Below are positions 1 through 17,796 of a stretch of 64,000 nt of DNA, piece after piece (within the stretch, counting starts at the first letter, position 1; the number at the start of each line of letters is the position of its first letter). The notes under the pieces were generated by a model. That model searched no databases, was not told the origin of the DNA, and was given only the letters and a program-made list of their open reading frames with translations. Origin of the DNA: Piscicola geometra (lineage: Eukaryota; Annelida; Clitellata; Hirudinida; Piscicolidae); NCBI GenBank assembly GCA_943735955.1, contig OX030960.1:5031287-5095286 (forward strand). The letters are read 5' to 3'. Made by a program: the position numbers and the translations under genes.

Positions 1-2100
1 TGAATAGAGGACATGTTAAAGGTGATTTCGCCAAAGCGCTTTATTATTTAAATATCTATTTCACATCTTTCCATTTATTTATTACCCGGGCATGATCTCA
101 TTATTGAATGAAGTCTCGGAATGTTCTATTAGTAATTTATTGCAAGTTCGCGTCTCAATAATGAATGATCCGCATTGGAGTTCACGTCTCATGCTTTTTA
201 TTTATTTATTTGATTAAAAATAATCTTTAATTATTTAAAGATCAAGTCATTTCTTATGCCTTGGTTTTGATATAGGATTCTTGTTTGAATCTCAACCACA
301 GTGTTTGATTGGCTGGAATTTTATATGAATTTCTGAATTAGATGTTTGTTTAATTGATTATCAATGGGTATTAAGGTCTTAAAGGCCGTATTTGGTATTT
401 TATTTTGAATTACTTATTTGCTCTCAAATCGCTGCGAAAATAATTTTTCTCTAGGATCGTAAACTTGATATTTTCATCTTTAGTTTAGTTCTTAAGCTCA
501 TTCAAACTGAATTTCAACTTCAATCGTTAGAATCATTTTCAGGTATTTATTAATATTGCATAAATATTTTCAGAAATATTTCTGTCACTATAATCAATTA
601 AAATAGTATTTATCGAATTAAATTTTTTCTTATTCTTTGAATATAAATATTTATAAAAAAAGTGTTTATACTTACATAAATAACTAGTAGCTCTTTCATC
701 GACTACTCTTAGTATTTTTGAGCCAACTTATCAGCATTTATTTTATTAGTTTTTAAAACAACGCATTCCCGTGCATTTTCGTCCACCACAACACCATTAT
801 CGTTGCAACGCTTCGAGACAATATTGCGAATGCTGCATCGATGGAAAATATGAAGCAATTATTTCCTAAAAGTTATTATGCATGGGAGTTTGTTCGATTA
901 GCACGGCGTGAGCACATATAATTCAACATGGCCGTTTATTCCATCGGGCGGTTTATAATGTGTTACGGCCACAAAATAATCAATTCCTCTGGTGCACTCG
1001 TGTTGAGGCACTCGTGGATGTTCAAGGTGGTAGATAAACGGAACACAGCTTCAAGATATTGCAACCGCACAAGTTTTTATTTAAGGGAATTAATCATAGA
1101 TGTGCTTTTTTCCCATTTAACCACTGCTTAAACGCACATGTGATTTGATTGTTAATTATTTGATTTTGATTAATTATTATTATTATTGTTGTCTTGTAAC
1201 TCGGTTTGTACAATAAAGCTAGCTTGAAGATTCCCTTGTTTGACTATCGCAGGTTTCATTTCCATCTCACATTTTACTCAGTTCTAAAATAAATCATCAT
1301 ATAACTCTTGGGCACTATTCTGAAAAGACAAATCTACATAGCTACTTAAACTACTAGAGCTCCTGTCTCTTACATTTGAGAACCAATCGTTAAACAAATG
1401 GTTAATATAACAATGTTATATTTTAGCATTTTTTGTGTTAAAGATACTCTAGAGACAGTCAAGGTCGCGGTAAAGAATGGTTGGGAACGTCAGTTGCTCA
1501 TTCGACTTCTAAGGCCTCTGAGAGAAAATCCTTGTTGAAACTTTTTTTGCTGTATGTAAAAAAAATTTTTTTAATAATGATATTTTTATCTAACAATTTT
1601 TTTATACTTTATATTATTTTTAAATGACATTTTCAAATGTTTCATGCTTAAAGTTAGTATTAATTAGTAATTATTTTATTGAGTTTATACCTCATAAGGT
1701 ATCGAAAAGATCATCTATTCTTGAAAGTTATTTTTTATTTATCCTTCATTTTATTAGGATGAGTAATAAAATGGTATGCAACTATAAGCTTTATTTTCAT
1801 GAAAAATATATTTAAAGGTTATAAAATGCATTGGTTTGTGAATGATGATAGTTTTATCAGTATATCAATTTGAAATGTTTTCAAGAAAACAACTGAAAGA
1901 AAAAAAGCTGAGAAGATGAAAGGATTGCTGCTAGCTCAAAAGAGTTTTTGAAAGAATAATTTAAAGATTATCTTAAAAACATGCGAAATTTTAAAATAAA
2001 ATTTACTTAAAAACAAAAAACTTCAACTCCCACAAAAGAAAATGTAAGTTCTAAAAAAATATTGTAAAAAATTGAATGAACAAAAAGGCAGAGTAAAGGC
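1..2100. other. Upstream region without a recognised gene
   Basis: AT-rich DNA with no open frame that resembles a known family. The stretch from about 780 to 1135 is less AT-rich than its flanks, but its frames are short and broken; it may be an old repeat or an untranslated exon. A short GT-rich tract lies just downstream near 2182-2250. Confidence 0.4.
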
Positions 2101-2115
2101 TTAATAGAAGAATGG

Positions 2116-2179
2116 TATAAATAGTTTCCGGAGTGGAGATATGAAGAAGGCAATGCAACGGCTGAGTTACTTGCTGGAG
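2116..2179 (+). promoter_or_regulatory. Possible TATA box and noncoding first exon of the PDZ gene
   Basis: A perfect TATAAATA lies at 2116-2123. About 55 bases later a good splice donor (GAG/GTATGT) occurs at 2179/2180. The first coding exon of the PDZ gene has a 3' splice site (CTACAG) only two bases before its ATG, so a noncoding upstream exon is expected. The ATG at 2151 in this putative exon would not be in frame with the PDZ exon, so it would be an upstream ORF. The assignment is inferred from position only. Confidence 0.3.
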
Positions 2180-3288
2180 GTATGTTGTGTGTGTGTGCTT
2201 ACGTGTCTGTCTGCATTTTGTCTGTGCACTTCATTAGTGTCTGTATGTGTATGCTCTTCTGTTTGTATTTATTGTTTTGTTTCTTTATGATTTTTGGTGC
2301 ACGTGTGATTTGGTTAATTTTTTGTTTGTGAAAAAAAGTTTTAATGTTTTTAAGTGGAATTTTTTTTTCTCTCCATTTTTCTGTGTGGGATTCTCTTTAG
2401 AATCTGCATCTCTTAACTGTGTAATTTATGGCAATTTAAGTGAGCTTGAATGCACAATTACACAAAGAGGCATTAGTGAAACAGCGCCTTTGCTTGTTTT
2501 TACTAATTAAAAATAATTATCTTCGTCACTTATATTTTTCTCTTTTTTATCTATATATTCTCTTTTTGAAGATTTAAGTTAAAAAAGACTTAATATTCGA
2601 AATTGAAGAAAAAGTTACGGAAACAAAAAGCCTACAAAACACAACATCTTTTTATAATCTCATCCTCAACATTGGATTTGAGAATGCCTTAATAACAGCA
2701 CGAGCTCATTTTAAAACAAGCAACATAGTTGGAATAGTTTTCAAAACGGAAGCGTCTATGGCGCTCGATTAAGCCTCCGCTTTTACAAAACTCAATTAAT
2801 TTTCCGAGCTTTCTCCAACGTCAAAAAATGTTTAGAAAAAAAAACTAAATGTAAGTATTTTTGATTCTTTATTATTAATCATTTGAATAAAAAATTTAGA
2901 AGATATGCATAAAGAATCCTGGAATCTATTTAAAGACTACGGTAAAATTTTTGTTCAAAACTACAAGCATATGTATATTATCTAATACCAAATCTAATAC
3001 TATATATACAAATAACCAGGAAATTCTTGACGAGTTCTACAACCTTCACAAAGTTTGTATAACACTTTCGAACTGTTAACTCAATTAAAATATACAAGTT
3101 GTAAGAAACAAAAACAGTTTAATACATTTTCATTTGAAGAATATAATTTATTTTCCAAATAACGATAAAAAAAAGTATACACTTTTTACAATGTAAAAAT
3201 AACTTTAAATCAATTTTTAACATAAATATAGTCATTTGAGCGTATCAAGTTTGCAATAAAACTTTCCACGTTTTCACATACTACAGGC

Positions 3289-5936
3289 ATGTCTGCCGGA
3301 GTAACAGAGTTGTCCATATGTCTGCACGGATCCCCTCCATATGGATTCAGAATAGCTGGAGCTGATGGAGAACCTGTTACTGTTGCAAGGGTATGCTTAA
3401 AGTTATCAACGAATGCAGTTCACTTCAAGAAAAATACATTCTAAATTTAAAATAAATCTAAAATTAAAAGAATTAATTTATTTTAAAGATTTTCCAATTC
3501 ATAACTAGGTAAGACATGGAAGCAAGGCTGAGCAGGCAGGCTTGATCGAAGGAGATGTGGTGTTGGTGGTGAACGATGTGATATGCAGGAATCTCACATA
3601 TGACTCTGTCTTTGGACTGACCGAGTACGATGAGGATCAGCTTTCTTTGACGATCCTGAGGTGAGGGAATTTAAGATTAACAAAATTCTTTACGGAACTA
3701 TTGTTATTTATCATTTAGAGTCTGATATCAATATGAGAATTGATTTTGCGATGTTAAACCATAATGAAACAGAGGTCGAGACAACATTCACGTGTGGAAG
3801 GAGGCGTGTGATCGCTTGAAAGGCAGGAAGCGAATGCTGGATGATCAACAAGTAAAAGACATGTTGAGCAACAAAAGTTCTTTGGTGAAAAAGTTTGAAA
3901 GAGATTTTGGAAACCCAGTCTTTCAGCTTCAAATGCCAAGGAAAAAATCTCCCGTGTCTAGTTTTCCGGTTAGCGTCATTGTAGATGGAGAAAAAACCGG
4001 GATTGAGAGTCGATCATTTGAGATTATGACTCAACCACTGAGAATGGAAGACCATCAAAAAGTGTCTATGAGAGAAGTCAACCCGTTTGATATTGTCAAA
4101 AAAGAAAACAGATACTCTTACTCTTATTCATCTTCTGACTTGACTTCGAATAATGATGCTAGCTACAACACACTGCCCAAGATCACGCACACGTTTGTGT
4201 CTCAAAACAACCTCAGAATTGGAGATTCGCTCGCAGATAAGATAGAATCAGCAATGAATCCTTCAGTCTTCTTCGATTCGCCCCAAAAATTTTCTTTTAA
4301 ACACGAGGACGGAAGATTTCAAACGGATTTCAAAGTTACCCCAAATCCGCACAGTGAAGATTCAAGACACACAAAAGTGCCTTATAACACAGAAGCAGAT
4401 GCACCCATTCTCAAAGAACACATCATCCAGGTGGTGCAGGAGCCTGCAAAAATTTCAAGCAAATACCAATCGTTCGCTATGCTTAATATGAACGCACCAA
4501 GTTCTCAGCCGACTTATATTCCTCCAGTCCAAAAGGCACAAGAAGGTTTTCTTATAAAACAAAATGACAAACCAATTAAGAAATCTCAGGAAGAGAGTTT
4601 TGACTTTCCATCAACCAAGATGTTTTCTGATTATCTACCTCAGCCCTTTCCTACTTCAAAAGAGATCTTCAAAAAAGACACACCGTTATCCCCTTCGAAG
4701 TCCCCTCAACAACTTCCCTCAAAATCTCCGCCTAAACCTTCAATGGATTACCCATTCATGAATTTCAGCCGTGACTTTCAAGACAAGAAGGTGGTAGAAG
4801 AACCCGAGAGTTTGGAACATTCTGCACCATTGTATGCGGCCCCTGTGCAACACCATGCCCAGTACAGCAATGGTTACGAGGCAACGTCACATATGCCGTT
4901 CAAACACCACGAATCCTCTCTTTCCCACTCACCCAAACCTTCTCTCAGTCCCCAAATAGAACAAAAAGGTTTCAATTAAATTTTTAAAATATTATTATTA
5001 ATTTATTTAGATAAAAATATTATAATAACTTTTCAATGTTTTTAATTAAAATACACAGCAGGAAAGAATGAAGGAGGCACCGTAAAAGATGCGATGAACG
5101 CGAAAGTGGCTCTTGCAAAAAATATGGCTTTATCAGTTTTATCCGAGGCTAACCAAAACTCGAAAGGTCAGAAAATGTTTTTGAAAAAACGTCAGAGTTC
5201 CGAAAAGTGGACTATTCATGGGCCTGAACCGCCCAAGCCTCCTCCCGCAGCCTATCCCACCCAGCAACATCACGATGAACTTTCGAAATCTACTCAAAAC
5301 TTGAGTTTAGCTCATTCACCCGCCTATTTGGAAAAAGCAAAAGAAGGAAAAGTTCAAGATGCGACTAATGGTGTGACAGATGTGCCGGTGAAAGACCATC
5401 CTTCCCATCCTCCTCAGCATGAGCATCCTTCACATCCTGTTCAGTCTCATTTCAATCAATACCCAGGCTTTAGTTACCCTTCCCAACAATCACACATTGT
5501 TCCTCATCATCTTCCCTATGAATCTAATCATCCTTGGTCTCCACCTTCGTTTCCTTACCATCCATCCTACCCACAACACTTTGGCACTGTCCCACTTAAC
5601 CACTTTCCGTACCATCCATCCCAACACTACCAACCTCAATACCAGCCTAGCCAATCTTACCACCATCCATACGGAGCACCATACTCTTTACCCTACTACC
5701 CACCATTCTCCCAAAACCAACCACAAGTTCACCCATACGCGCCTACCAATCTTCACCATCAACCACCAGTTTCTCATTACCTTTCTAGCACTCCTATTCA
5801 CCACCCGGCTCCTTCTTTCACTCATCAAGCTCCATCTTACCCAATTCAGCCTCCATTTCCACCACAAGCACCTTCTTCTCATCTCGCTCACCCTTCAGTT
5901 GCCCCTCAAGAAATTGTGGATTACTGTGATCTTTGA
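3289..5936 (+). CDS. PDZ-domain protein, synaptopodin-2/PDLIM-like, with Pro/His/Tyr-rich C-terminus
   Basis: Coding exons are 3289-3390, 3509-3660, 3773-4968 and 5059-5936. Phases close exactly to 776 codons (775 residues) ending in TGA. Residues about 5-86 are a PDZ domain with the carboxylate-binding loop as PPYGFRI and the later blocks GSKAEQAGL and EGDVVLVVN. Residues 87-483 are polar linker. Residues about 518-534 hold KGQKMFLKKRQSSEKW, a basic stretch like that following the actin-binding region in synaptopodin-2 relatives. Residues about 540-770 are low-complexity Pro/His/Tyr/Ser. No LIM domain is present in the window. SYNPO2 and Zasp-type proteins sit at actin bundles and Z-discs; that role is inferred. 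The start is chosen because the ATG follows a splice acceptor and opens directly into the PDZ fold. It lies 0.56 kb upstream of DZANK1 on the same strand. Alternative: a diverged PDLIM paralogue that lost LIM domains. Confidence 0.85.
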
Positions 5937-6042
5937 TGATTGCTCGCATATTGAGAAAGCTAAACCCAAAAAGATGTTTGACAAGTAGAGGCTGCAGAAG
6001 TTGAAACATGTTTTCAAGTTTTGTGTAGATTCAAAAACTTTA

Positions 6043-6048
6043 AATAAA
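6043..6048 (+). terminator. Polyadenylation signal of the PDZ gene
   Basis: AATAAA about 107 bases after the stop codon, in the short interval before DZANK1. Confidence 0.55.
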
Positions 6049-6260
6049 ATTTCGATGACAAAATATTTTTTAATACATTTACTAGCTTTTTATTCTAAAT
6101 ATTAACCATTTTTTCATTGTAATTTATTTGATATACTTCTTGATTTTTCGTTTTATTTTCAAGAGCTGAAAGTTATATTTTTTTGAATTGGAAAATTTAC
6201 AAATTCTTTAAAGAATTATGCCGAAATAAAAAAAATAGTTTTTGGTTACCAGGTGTGTTG

Positions 6261-6274
6261 GTTGCTAAGCAAAC
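6261..6274 (+). promoter_or_regulatory. RFX X-box-like element upstream of DZANK1
   Basis: GTTGCTAAGCAAAC is a near-palindromic pair of half-sites similar to the X-box bound by RFX factors, which drive ciliary genes. It lies about 220 bases before the DZANK1 ATG, a usual distance. It misses the strict consensus at one position, so this is inference. Confidence 0.4.
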
Positions 6275-6492
6275 GCACAACTATCATTGTTGTTGTCATT
6301 CTTTCGATTAACGATCGTACATAGAAGCCTTCTATTAGATTCTAATAATTAGAAGGAAACAATTAATACTAAAAAACATGATCTACACAAACTTATAAAC
6401 AAATAAATCAATAAATTTCAATTCAAAAACTTACATTAATCTATTATAAAAACATTCTATACACGATCTTCCGTACAAACTAAACATTCGAA

Positions 6493-11862
<5,370 letters not shown>

Positions 11863-12690
11863 AAAATTACAAGTTTTGATTTCTGGAATTAGTTTTTGTT
11901 TTATTTGATCAAGGTTAACAGTCTTTTGAAAAAGGAAAATGAAAAGCAGTCGGAAAAACGTTAAAACTATGAAATATTTATTTTTAAATCGTTTAGACGC
12001 AAAACCTCACTTGCATTTTTAATATTCATTTAAATTATGATATGTGGACGATTCAGCCTAGGATGGTAGAGCCCATAATTTTTAAATCTTGGAAGATTTT
12101 CCTAAATTAATAAAATTTCAAATAAAATTGAAATTAATGAGATAAACTTTCAGGGTCGTCCAACGACTCAAATGATAAAAATATTTATTACATTTTTATC
12201 TTTTTCACGGAAAATTTTTCCAGATAGTTCTATAATAAATAGTTAGATATCAGTTGTTAAAAATTGTTCGCAAATTATATATATTGTACAAAAAATATTG
12301 AATTAAAACTCTATTCATAAATTTATTTATAATAAAAAAATTAACGGATAGTATAGTATGGCAAAAAAAGTATTAATATGGTATAAATAAATTAAGAATA
12401 AACAAGTAAATGCTAGGCTTAAAATAAATAATTAATGAAAAAGAAAATAATTACAAAAATAAATATATAAAATCGATGCAAAATTAAATTTTCATTTATG
12501 GCGTGTCAAAAAGATCGATTGATGCTTGTTTGTCTGTCATTATGAAACTTGTCGACCTGAATTATTTGAATAAACTAGAATAATTATTGAAAATTATTTA
12601 TAAATTCAAAAAATCAAAAAAATTAATTTATTCAAGAGTTTTTAGACTTGATAAAAATGTTGTTACTGGTGTTAAAAGCTCTGAAATGAT
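11863..12690. other. Convergent intergenic region between DZANK1 and LSM12
   Basis: Very AT-rich spacer between two 3' ends. A possible DZANK1 polyadenylation signal (AATAAA) is at 12109-12114. I see no gene here. Confidence 0.5.
12627..12632 (-). terminator. Polyadenylation signal of LSM12
   Basis: AATAAA on the minus strand about 60 bases beyond the proposed LSM12 stop codon. It supports that exon being terminal. Confidence 0.5.
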
Positions 12691-15325
12691 CTAGGTAGTT
12701 ACCATTTTAGAGACGTAGGATAGCAGTCCTATGTCGGATTCTAGTTCAAAGCAGTTTTCCACCTAAATGTAAAAGATGATAAGGTAATTAGTTTATATAA
12801 AGATAATTCAATTAATTAATTAATTATTAAACTTATATATTTAAAAATCATTTATTTATCGACTACCTATTTCATCTACCTAAAATATTTCCTCCCTTAC
12901 AACCACCACTTACCTGGTATGGAGGTCGTATTGCAACTCGGTTCATCACCACAATATTGTCATCTTTCCAGCCTACTTCGTTTATGCTTGATTATCATGA
13001 AGTTTTCATACACTAATTGTTTCACAATTAATTATAAGTATTAATATTTTAAAGATATTGTGGGTGAATTTTTTCATAATAACTGATCAACTTTTTATAT
13101 TTTTACTATTCTTATTTTTGCCAAGCTAAAAACATTATGCAAACTAAAACTGTTTTTATGTAACCTTTTTTAAATATTTTACAGTGATAATAGGCCTAAA
13201 AATATTTTACGCTAATCAAGGGTGCAAATTAAGATTTTCAAGACTATTTTGAAATCAATCAAAAAAATCATATTTCGCTTCAATAAAAGAAGAAAAAAAA
13301 ATTTTTCTCCAAGACTTTGAAGCAATAATATAATTTTTTTGCTATTTCAAAAACTGTACCGAATATCTTATTATAATATTCGAGCTATTACGAATAATAT
13401 GACCAACTAATACGCATAGTTATAAAACCAAATATTAGGTAACGAAGTGAATAGGAAGCGAATATTCTTATTAATGCCGATATATGAGAACTTCTCTAAC
13501 GTTTTGCTAATAGTGCAGATGAGGTCTTGAGCCACGGGGGAAGAGCCTTTGCGAACCAGCTCCACTTTCCTCATCTTCTCCTGAATGTTCTGGTTCCTTC
13601 GGAGGTTTAACTGCAAAAAAAGTAAATCGCTAGTGAAAATAACTTGATTTCGAAATCAGTATTCAAACTAAAACTATTATGCAAATGAAGGGTTAGGATG
13701 GTTCAAAAAATGTGTTTGTGCTTGGAATGAGAATTAACTTGCATCATTATACGCATTAATTTGAATTATATAATACAGACAAAATTTATTCATTTTCTGG
13801 GATCAAGCTTGTCTGATTCGTCTCAAACATTTTGTTCAATGAGCTTTCAGATAGCTATCAGTACCCATACTGATGAAGCCCTGAAAAAAAATATTTCCTA
13901 TGTAATTTGGAACCTCACATCTTCTTGCAGTTGAAACCTCAAGTTCTCTCATAGGGTTGATAAAACAGGCACTAGTATCTCATTTTGTTGATTTGCATCG
14001 TGATAGCATTTTCCTGCATTCCAAGCATATGGACAAGACAAGTTGATGATATTGCTGCCTTTCATGTTCATACCCCATCAGTTAACGACATTGACATAAA
14101 ATATGTTCTAGAATTCGATTTACACGCCAAAATAACACTGTGAAACATATACCAATAATATATGCAGAAAAAACTAAGATATTTACTAAGATAGAATAAA
14201 CAAAAGAAAAATGAATAGAAGTTTGCAGAATATGCTTAATAAACAAATGCAAGATATAAAGCAGCAACTTCACAGCTATATCTGACAAAAAGCATGTTAT
14301 AACGCTCTTGAATTTGAAGAAAGAGCGCTATAGAAATCTATTTGATTGATTGATTGATAACAAATAAATCTTTAAAACAACTTCCTGCTTATCTCTTCCA
14401 ATACAATTCTTCATCTATACAATCAGCCATTCTGATTTTTAATAGAAGCATATTTCACACCTGTGTTCAAGAGTATTGATGCCTGAAAATGCCTTGTGGG
14501 TCCAAAGTAAGTCATAAGTTTTTTAAAATGTACTACCACCTGTTCCAATAAAATCACTAGCACATGTAAACCTATATGGCTTTTGAGTATGTCTATACTT
14601 ATACCTGATACAAGTTCTCTCAACAGGCAACTGTTGATCTTAACTAATGTCTATTAGAGGTCTTTGATGAGAAAATAGTCAAAAGCTTTTCCAAATCAAT
14701 AAAAAGGCTAGCATATACTTTCCTGGATCCAGTAATATATAGTACCTAGGCCTTGGATAAATTTAATTGCCTTCTCATGAGCCCTTAGTAGACCTATAAA
14801 TAATAGGAGCATTAAGAATTGAAACATCTGCTCAGACTAAACACCTTTTCAGTGTCCAGGTTTGGAAGTGATTCTTCGTGCAAGGATTGTCTAGTTGGTC
14901 CTCGAACCAGAGTTATATTGCGATGGTCTCGAAGATTTAGCAAAACTATGTTCGAAAGATTTGCCTTTTTGCTTGAAGATGGAATTTCTGTATCAATTGA
15001 TAGTGAAAGTTAATTTGAAAACTTATTGAATGTAAGTTTATGCAATGAAATTTCATTAATATTTATTTTTTAAAGAATGTTTTTGAAAGCTTAATTTATA
15101 TAGATCAAATAATAGTTACAATTTTAATCAAACCCCTTTATCAAACTAACTGAGGATGACTAAATTTGAAGACACATCGTAGGCTAAAACCTCTCCTTCA
15201 TGCACCTTTTCCAATGAATCAGTGTACTTGATCACCGAGCCCAGCTTCAAACATAAACTTCGACAATCCTTACTATTATCCAAGGACGTTTTATTATTAG
15301 TACTGCTACTATCAGCTGTTGCCAT
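12691..15325 (-). CDS. LSM12: LSM12 homologue (Lsm/anticodon-binding-associated domain protein)
   Basis: Minus-strand exons in coding order: 15325-15151, 14987-14845, 13610-13492, 12986-12914 and 12762-12691. They join in phase to 582 nt, 193 residues; human LSM12 is about the same size. The Lsm-like N-terminal domain spans about residues 24-90, with LKLGSVIKYTD, GEVLAYD and then PSSSKKANLSNIVLLNL. The C-terminal AD domain includes RKVELVRKGSSPVAQDLI, a NIVVM strand, the signature PPYQVENC across the last splice, and a short final helix. LSM12 binds RNA and ataxin-2; in animals it supports translational control of clock genes. The last exon could instead splice on at ATG/GTAACT, but a stop follows at once and a poly(A) signal lies nearby. 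Intron 2 (13611-14844) holds retroelement debris. Exons are short and easily missed by ORF scanning. Confidence 0.9.
14290..14365 (+). mobile_element. 3' tail of a LINE-like repeat inside LSM12 intron 2
   Basis: The block GAGCGCTATAGAAATC followed by repeated GATT units resembles the 3' ends of the CR1/L2-like copies at 18.66 kb and 43.0 kb (GGCGCTAT then ATTGATTG). The body of the element to the left is not recognisable. Confidence 0.45.
14635..14835 (-). mobile_element. Decayed reverse-transcriptase fragment
   Basis: Read on the minus strand, one frame shows a remnant like LFIDLEKAFDYFL, the F-DL-KAFD motif of non-LTR reverse transcriptases, between stops. It lies in LSM12 intron 2, just downstream of exon 2 in the direction of transcription. 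No intact frame remains. Confidence 0.4.
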
Positions 15326-16020
15326 TTTTCAATAAGGAAATTTCTTTTTCAGATAAAAAGATAAAATAATCTTAGCGATTTGTTTTAAAAACCGAAATTT
15401 GTATCAAATAAAATGGTGTACAACACCCTTTACTTTTAAACTAAAACATTATCTTGAACTTACCTTTTAAATGATAAATTATAACCAATGAATAATCATA
15501 AGATTTTTAAAATTATTTTTATTATAACTATAATTTTTAAAGGTTTTTATAACTTTGAATACTTTAAACCATGACGTATTATAATTTTGAATAAAAAACT
15601 TACGAGGAAATTACCATATATAATGCGCACTTTTTTTATTTCCAAATTCATTTTCAATAATTTTCATATTTTTTAATAGAATAACCAGGTGAAAAACGTA
15701 CCAATATTACACTGCCAGCATTTATTGAATTTCCTACGCTTTGCTATTCAAACTATGAAGCTTTCAAGCCTTTATAGTTAAAGCTTTATAAACAATTTTT
15801 GCACTTATTTGATTTCATTCTTCATAAAAAACTTAAAGATTTCCAACTAAGCAGTAGTATAAACTCTAGTTTAGTGTAACGATGATAGTTTTGGTCAAAG
15901 TTTCTATATTTAGGCTTTTGAAATCGTATATAATTATATAAACTAATATATATTTGGATAATCTGTAAATGACAAATAGGATATAGGCGATTCAGCCAAA
16001 ATAAATGAAATGTTATAAAA
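15326..16020. other. LSM12 promoter side and AT-rich intergenic DNA
   Basis: Presumed LSM12 promoter lies just to the right of 15325. I see no TATA box at a convincing position and no gene. Confidence 0.35.
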
Positions 16021-16028
16021 ATGAAAAG

Positions 16029-16794
16029 TAGAGACCGACCGAACTTCGGTTCGGTTTCGGTTTCGGCGCCAAAATTGCAAATTTTCTTAGTTTCGGCAAA
16101 TATTTCGGTTTCGGCCGAATCTAATTTTAAAATTTCAACAATTTTTCGGTTTCGGCCGAAAATAATTTTGTAATTTCGGTCAATTTCGGTTTCGGCCGAA
16201 ATGGATCTCATATTTACCGAAAAACCGAAATTTTTATTTTTTTATGTAGTTTATCTGATATATCTGTATCCTCAATCGAACTATTAATTTCGGATTCGAT
16301 TCTCTATTAGTTATCGTGGTTAATTGATTTATGGGTGACATAAGACTATTTGTTCGAATAACATATACAAGCATGTGGAATTCTAGATATCCATTCTTTG
16401 AAAAACACTATATATAAGTCGAAAAAACGAGAAGATTTGGCTTCGATTAATTAATTCAAAAATAAATTGTGAGAATGTCGTTGAATCCTGTTTGGAAGTT
16501 TTTTACAAAATGTCAGTCTGGCCATAGCCTGTCAACAACAAAAAATGTTTGTTGTTGAAAAACTTTTATTTTTGGCTTAAAATATACGCTTGTTTGGATT
16601 TAATTATTAAACTGGCATTGTCATCGTTAAATACTATTTTTTCATTTTTAATAAAAGTTGGAAATAATTTAGGTTTCGGCCGAAAATTAATATTCAATTT
16701 CGGCTTAATTTCGGTTTCAGCCGAAAATGGGATTTTATTTTTGGCCTAATTTCGGTTTTGGCGAAATAAAAATATATGTTTCGGTCGGTCTCTA
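16029..16794. mobile_element. Non-autonomous hAT-like MITE, copy 1
   Basis: A 766-bp element with terminal inverted repeats TAGAGACCGACCGAA and its complement. It is flanked by a perfect 8-bp duplication ATGAAAAG (16021-16028 and 16795-16802). Eight-bp duplications are the mark of hAT transposases. Both ends carry many copies of TTTCGGTTTCGGCCGAAA-type words, likely subterminal transposase sites. The same family occurs at 28850-29787. Confidence 0.9.
16475..16558 (+). pseudogene. Truncated start of a BED-finger hAT transposase
   Basis: Inside copy 1, an ATG opens a 27-codon frame beginning MSLNPVWKFFTKC. This resembles the start of BED zinc fingers (hydrophobic-VW-K-F plus a first Cys). The frame ends in a stop soon after. 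The matching segment in copy 2 starts at 29573. This suggests the MITE arose by internal deletion of an autonomous hAT element that kept its first coding bases. Confidence 0.55.
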
Positions 16795-16802
16795 ATGAAA
16801 AG

Positions 16803-17399
16803 AATAAAATAAACGTTTGTGGTCAGTCAACTTCTAGCACAAACGAAGATTTTAATAAATTAGCTTTCAATTATTTTTTCTGGAATAAATATTAAATCCT
16901 CATACAGGTTTTTATTAAATATTCAGATATCAGTTTTCAAGAATTAAACTCCAACTTAGATGTAAAGAGTGATAAAAAATGAAAGTTTTATCGAAATTTG
17001 TGGCTTTACTACAGAGTAACATTTTAAAAATAAATTAATAAATTATTTATTGTTTAAATTTTTTTACATTTCTTGCTTTCTGGAAGACTCTGAACGGATC
17101 CAGAGAGGGTCAGAGGGCACTCATTTTTTAGAGTACGAATTAAAGCGGCGAATATTCAGTGCACATTCTTTTTTTTCCTTTTTTCTCCTATTAAGGGTCA
17201 CCAATGTGAATTATTTGTTTAAATAATTATTTATTCTTTGCACATATTCTCTCATTTCCTCCATATTTTATCTCACCTCATCCCTGAAACTCTTTCTCGG
17301 CTTTCAATTTTCCCCTTCTCTTGTGGATCCATCAACGGCGTTTTTCAAAATACTTTTTTTTAAATCCTGAATACCACGTGTAAAAACTCGTTTTGTCAC
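16803..17399. other. AT-rich intergenic DNA
   Basis: No gene or repeat recognised apart from short homopolymer runs. Confidence 0.35.
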
Positions 17400-17729
17400 C
17401 TAACCGTCTTTCCCGCGGTGTTTCTCTGGTATACTCCTTTCTTTTCTTATCTTTAGCTCTGTTACCTCCAGCGCTGCTTCTTGCCTTTTAGTCAATGACA
17501 TTGTCTTTAGACCATACGTTATTGCATGTCGTGCCCCTGTCTTATAATTTTTTTCTAACTTTTGCAGACATTTTTTCGTCACTGCCATCCCTGTTACTTT
17601 TTCCACCCACACCACCCTGACTGTACTCTTTACTTCTCTAGAGTACTCGCTATTGCTTTGAACCGTTGCGTCCAGGTAGTTGTTCAAATTTTCTTTTTGT
17701 GAACGCACCGCTTTATTGTTCATGCTCAT
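17400..17729 (-). mobile_element. RTE-like LINE reverse-transcriptase C-terminal fragment
   Basis: A 109-residue minus-strand frame contains ITYGLKTMSLTKRQEAALEV. This corresponds to the conserved YG-E-W-TKRQE-LEV-E block after the catalytic domain in RTE-clade endonuclease/reverse transcriptases. The catalytic YADD region and the 3' end are missing. It lies directly beside the 18-bp minisatellite. Confidence 0.65.
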
Positions 17730-17796
17730 AAATTCTGTTCAGATTCTCTTCTCTCATTCTTTTTTTCCAATTCATACCTTCATACTTTTCTAAATC

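Noticed and set aside
928..1131. 67-codon frame in the upstream region
   Set aside because: No family resemblance and no splice partners; kept only as a note that the area is less AT-rich.
5419..5988. 189-codon frame overlapping the PDZ gene in another phase
   Set aside because: Low-complexity shadow of the Pro/His/Tyr-rich exon. The main frame joins by phase to the PDZ exons and this one does not.
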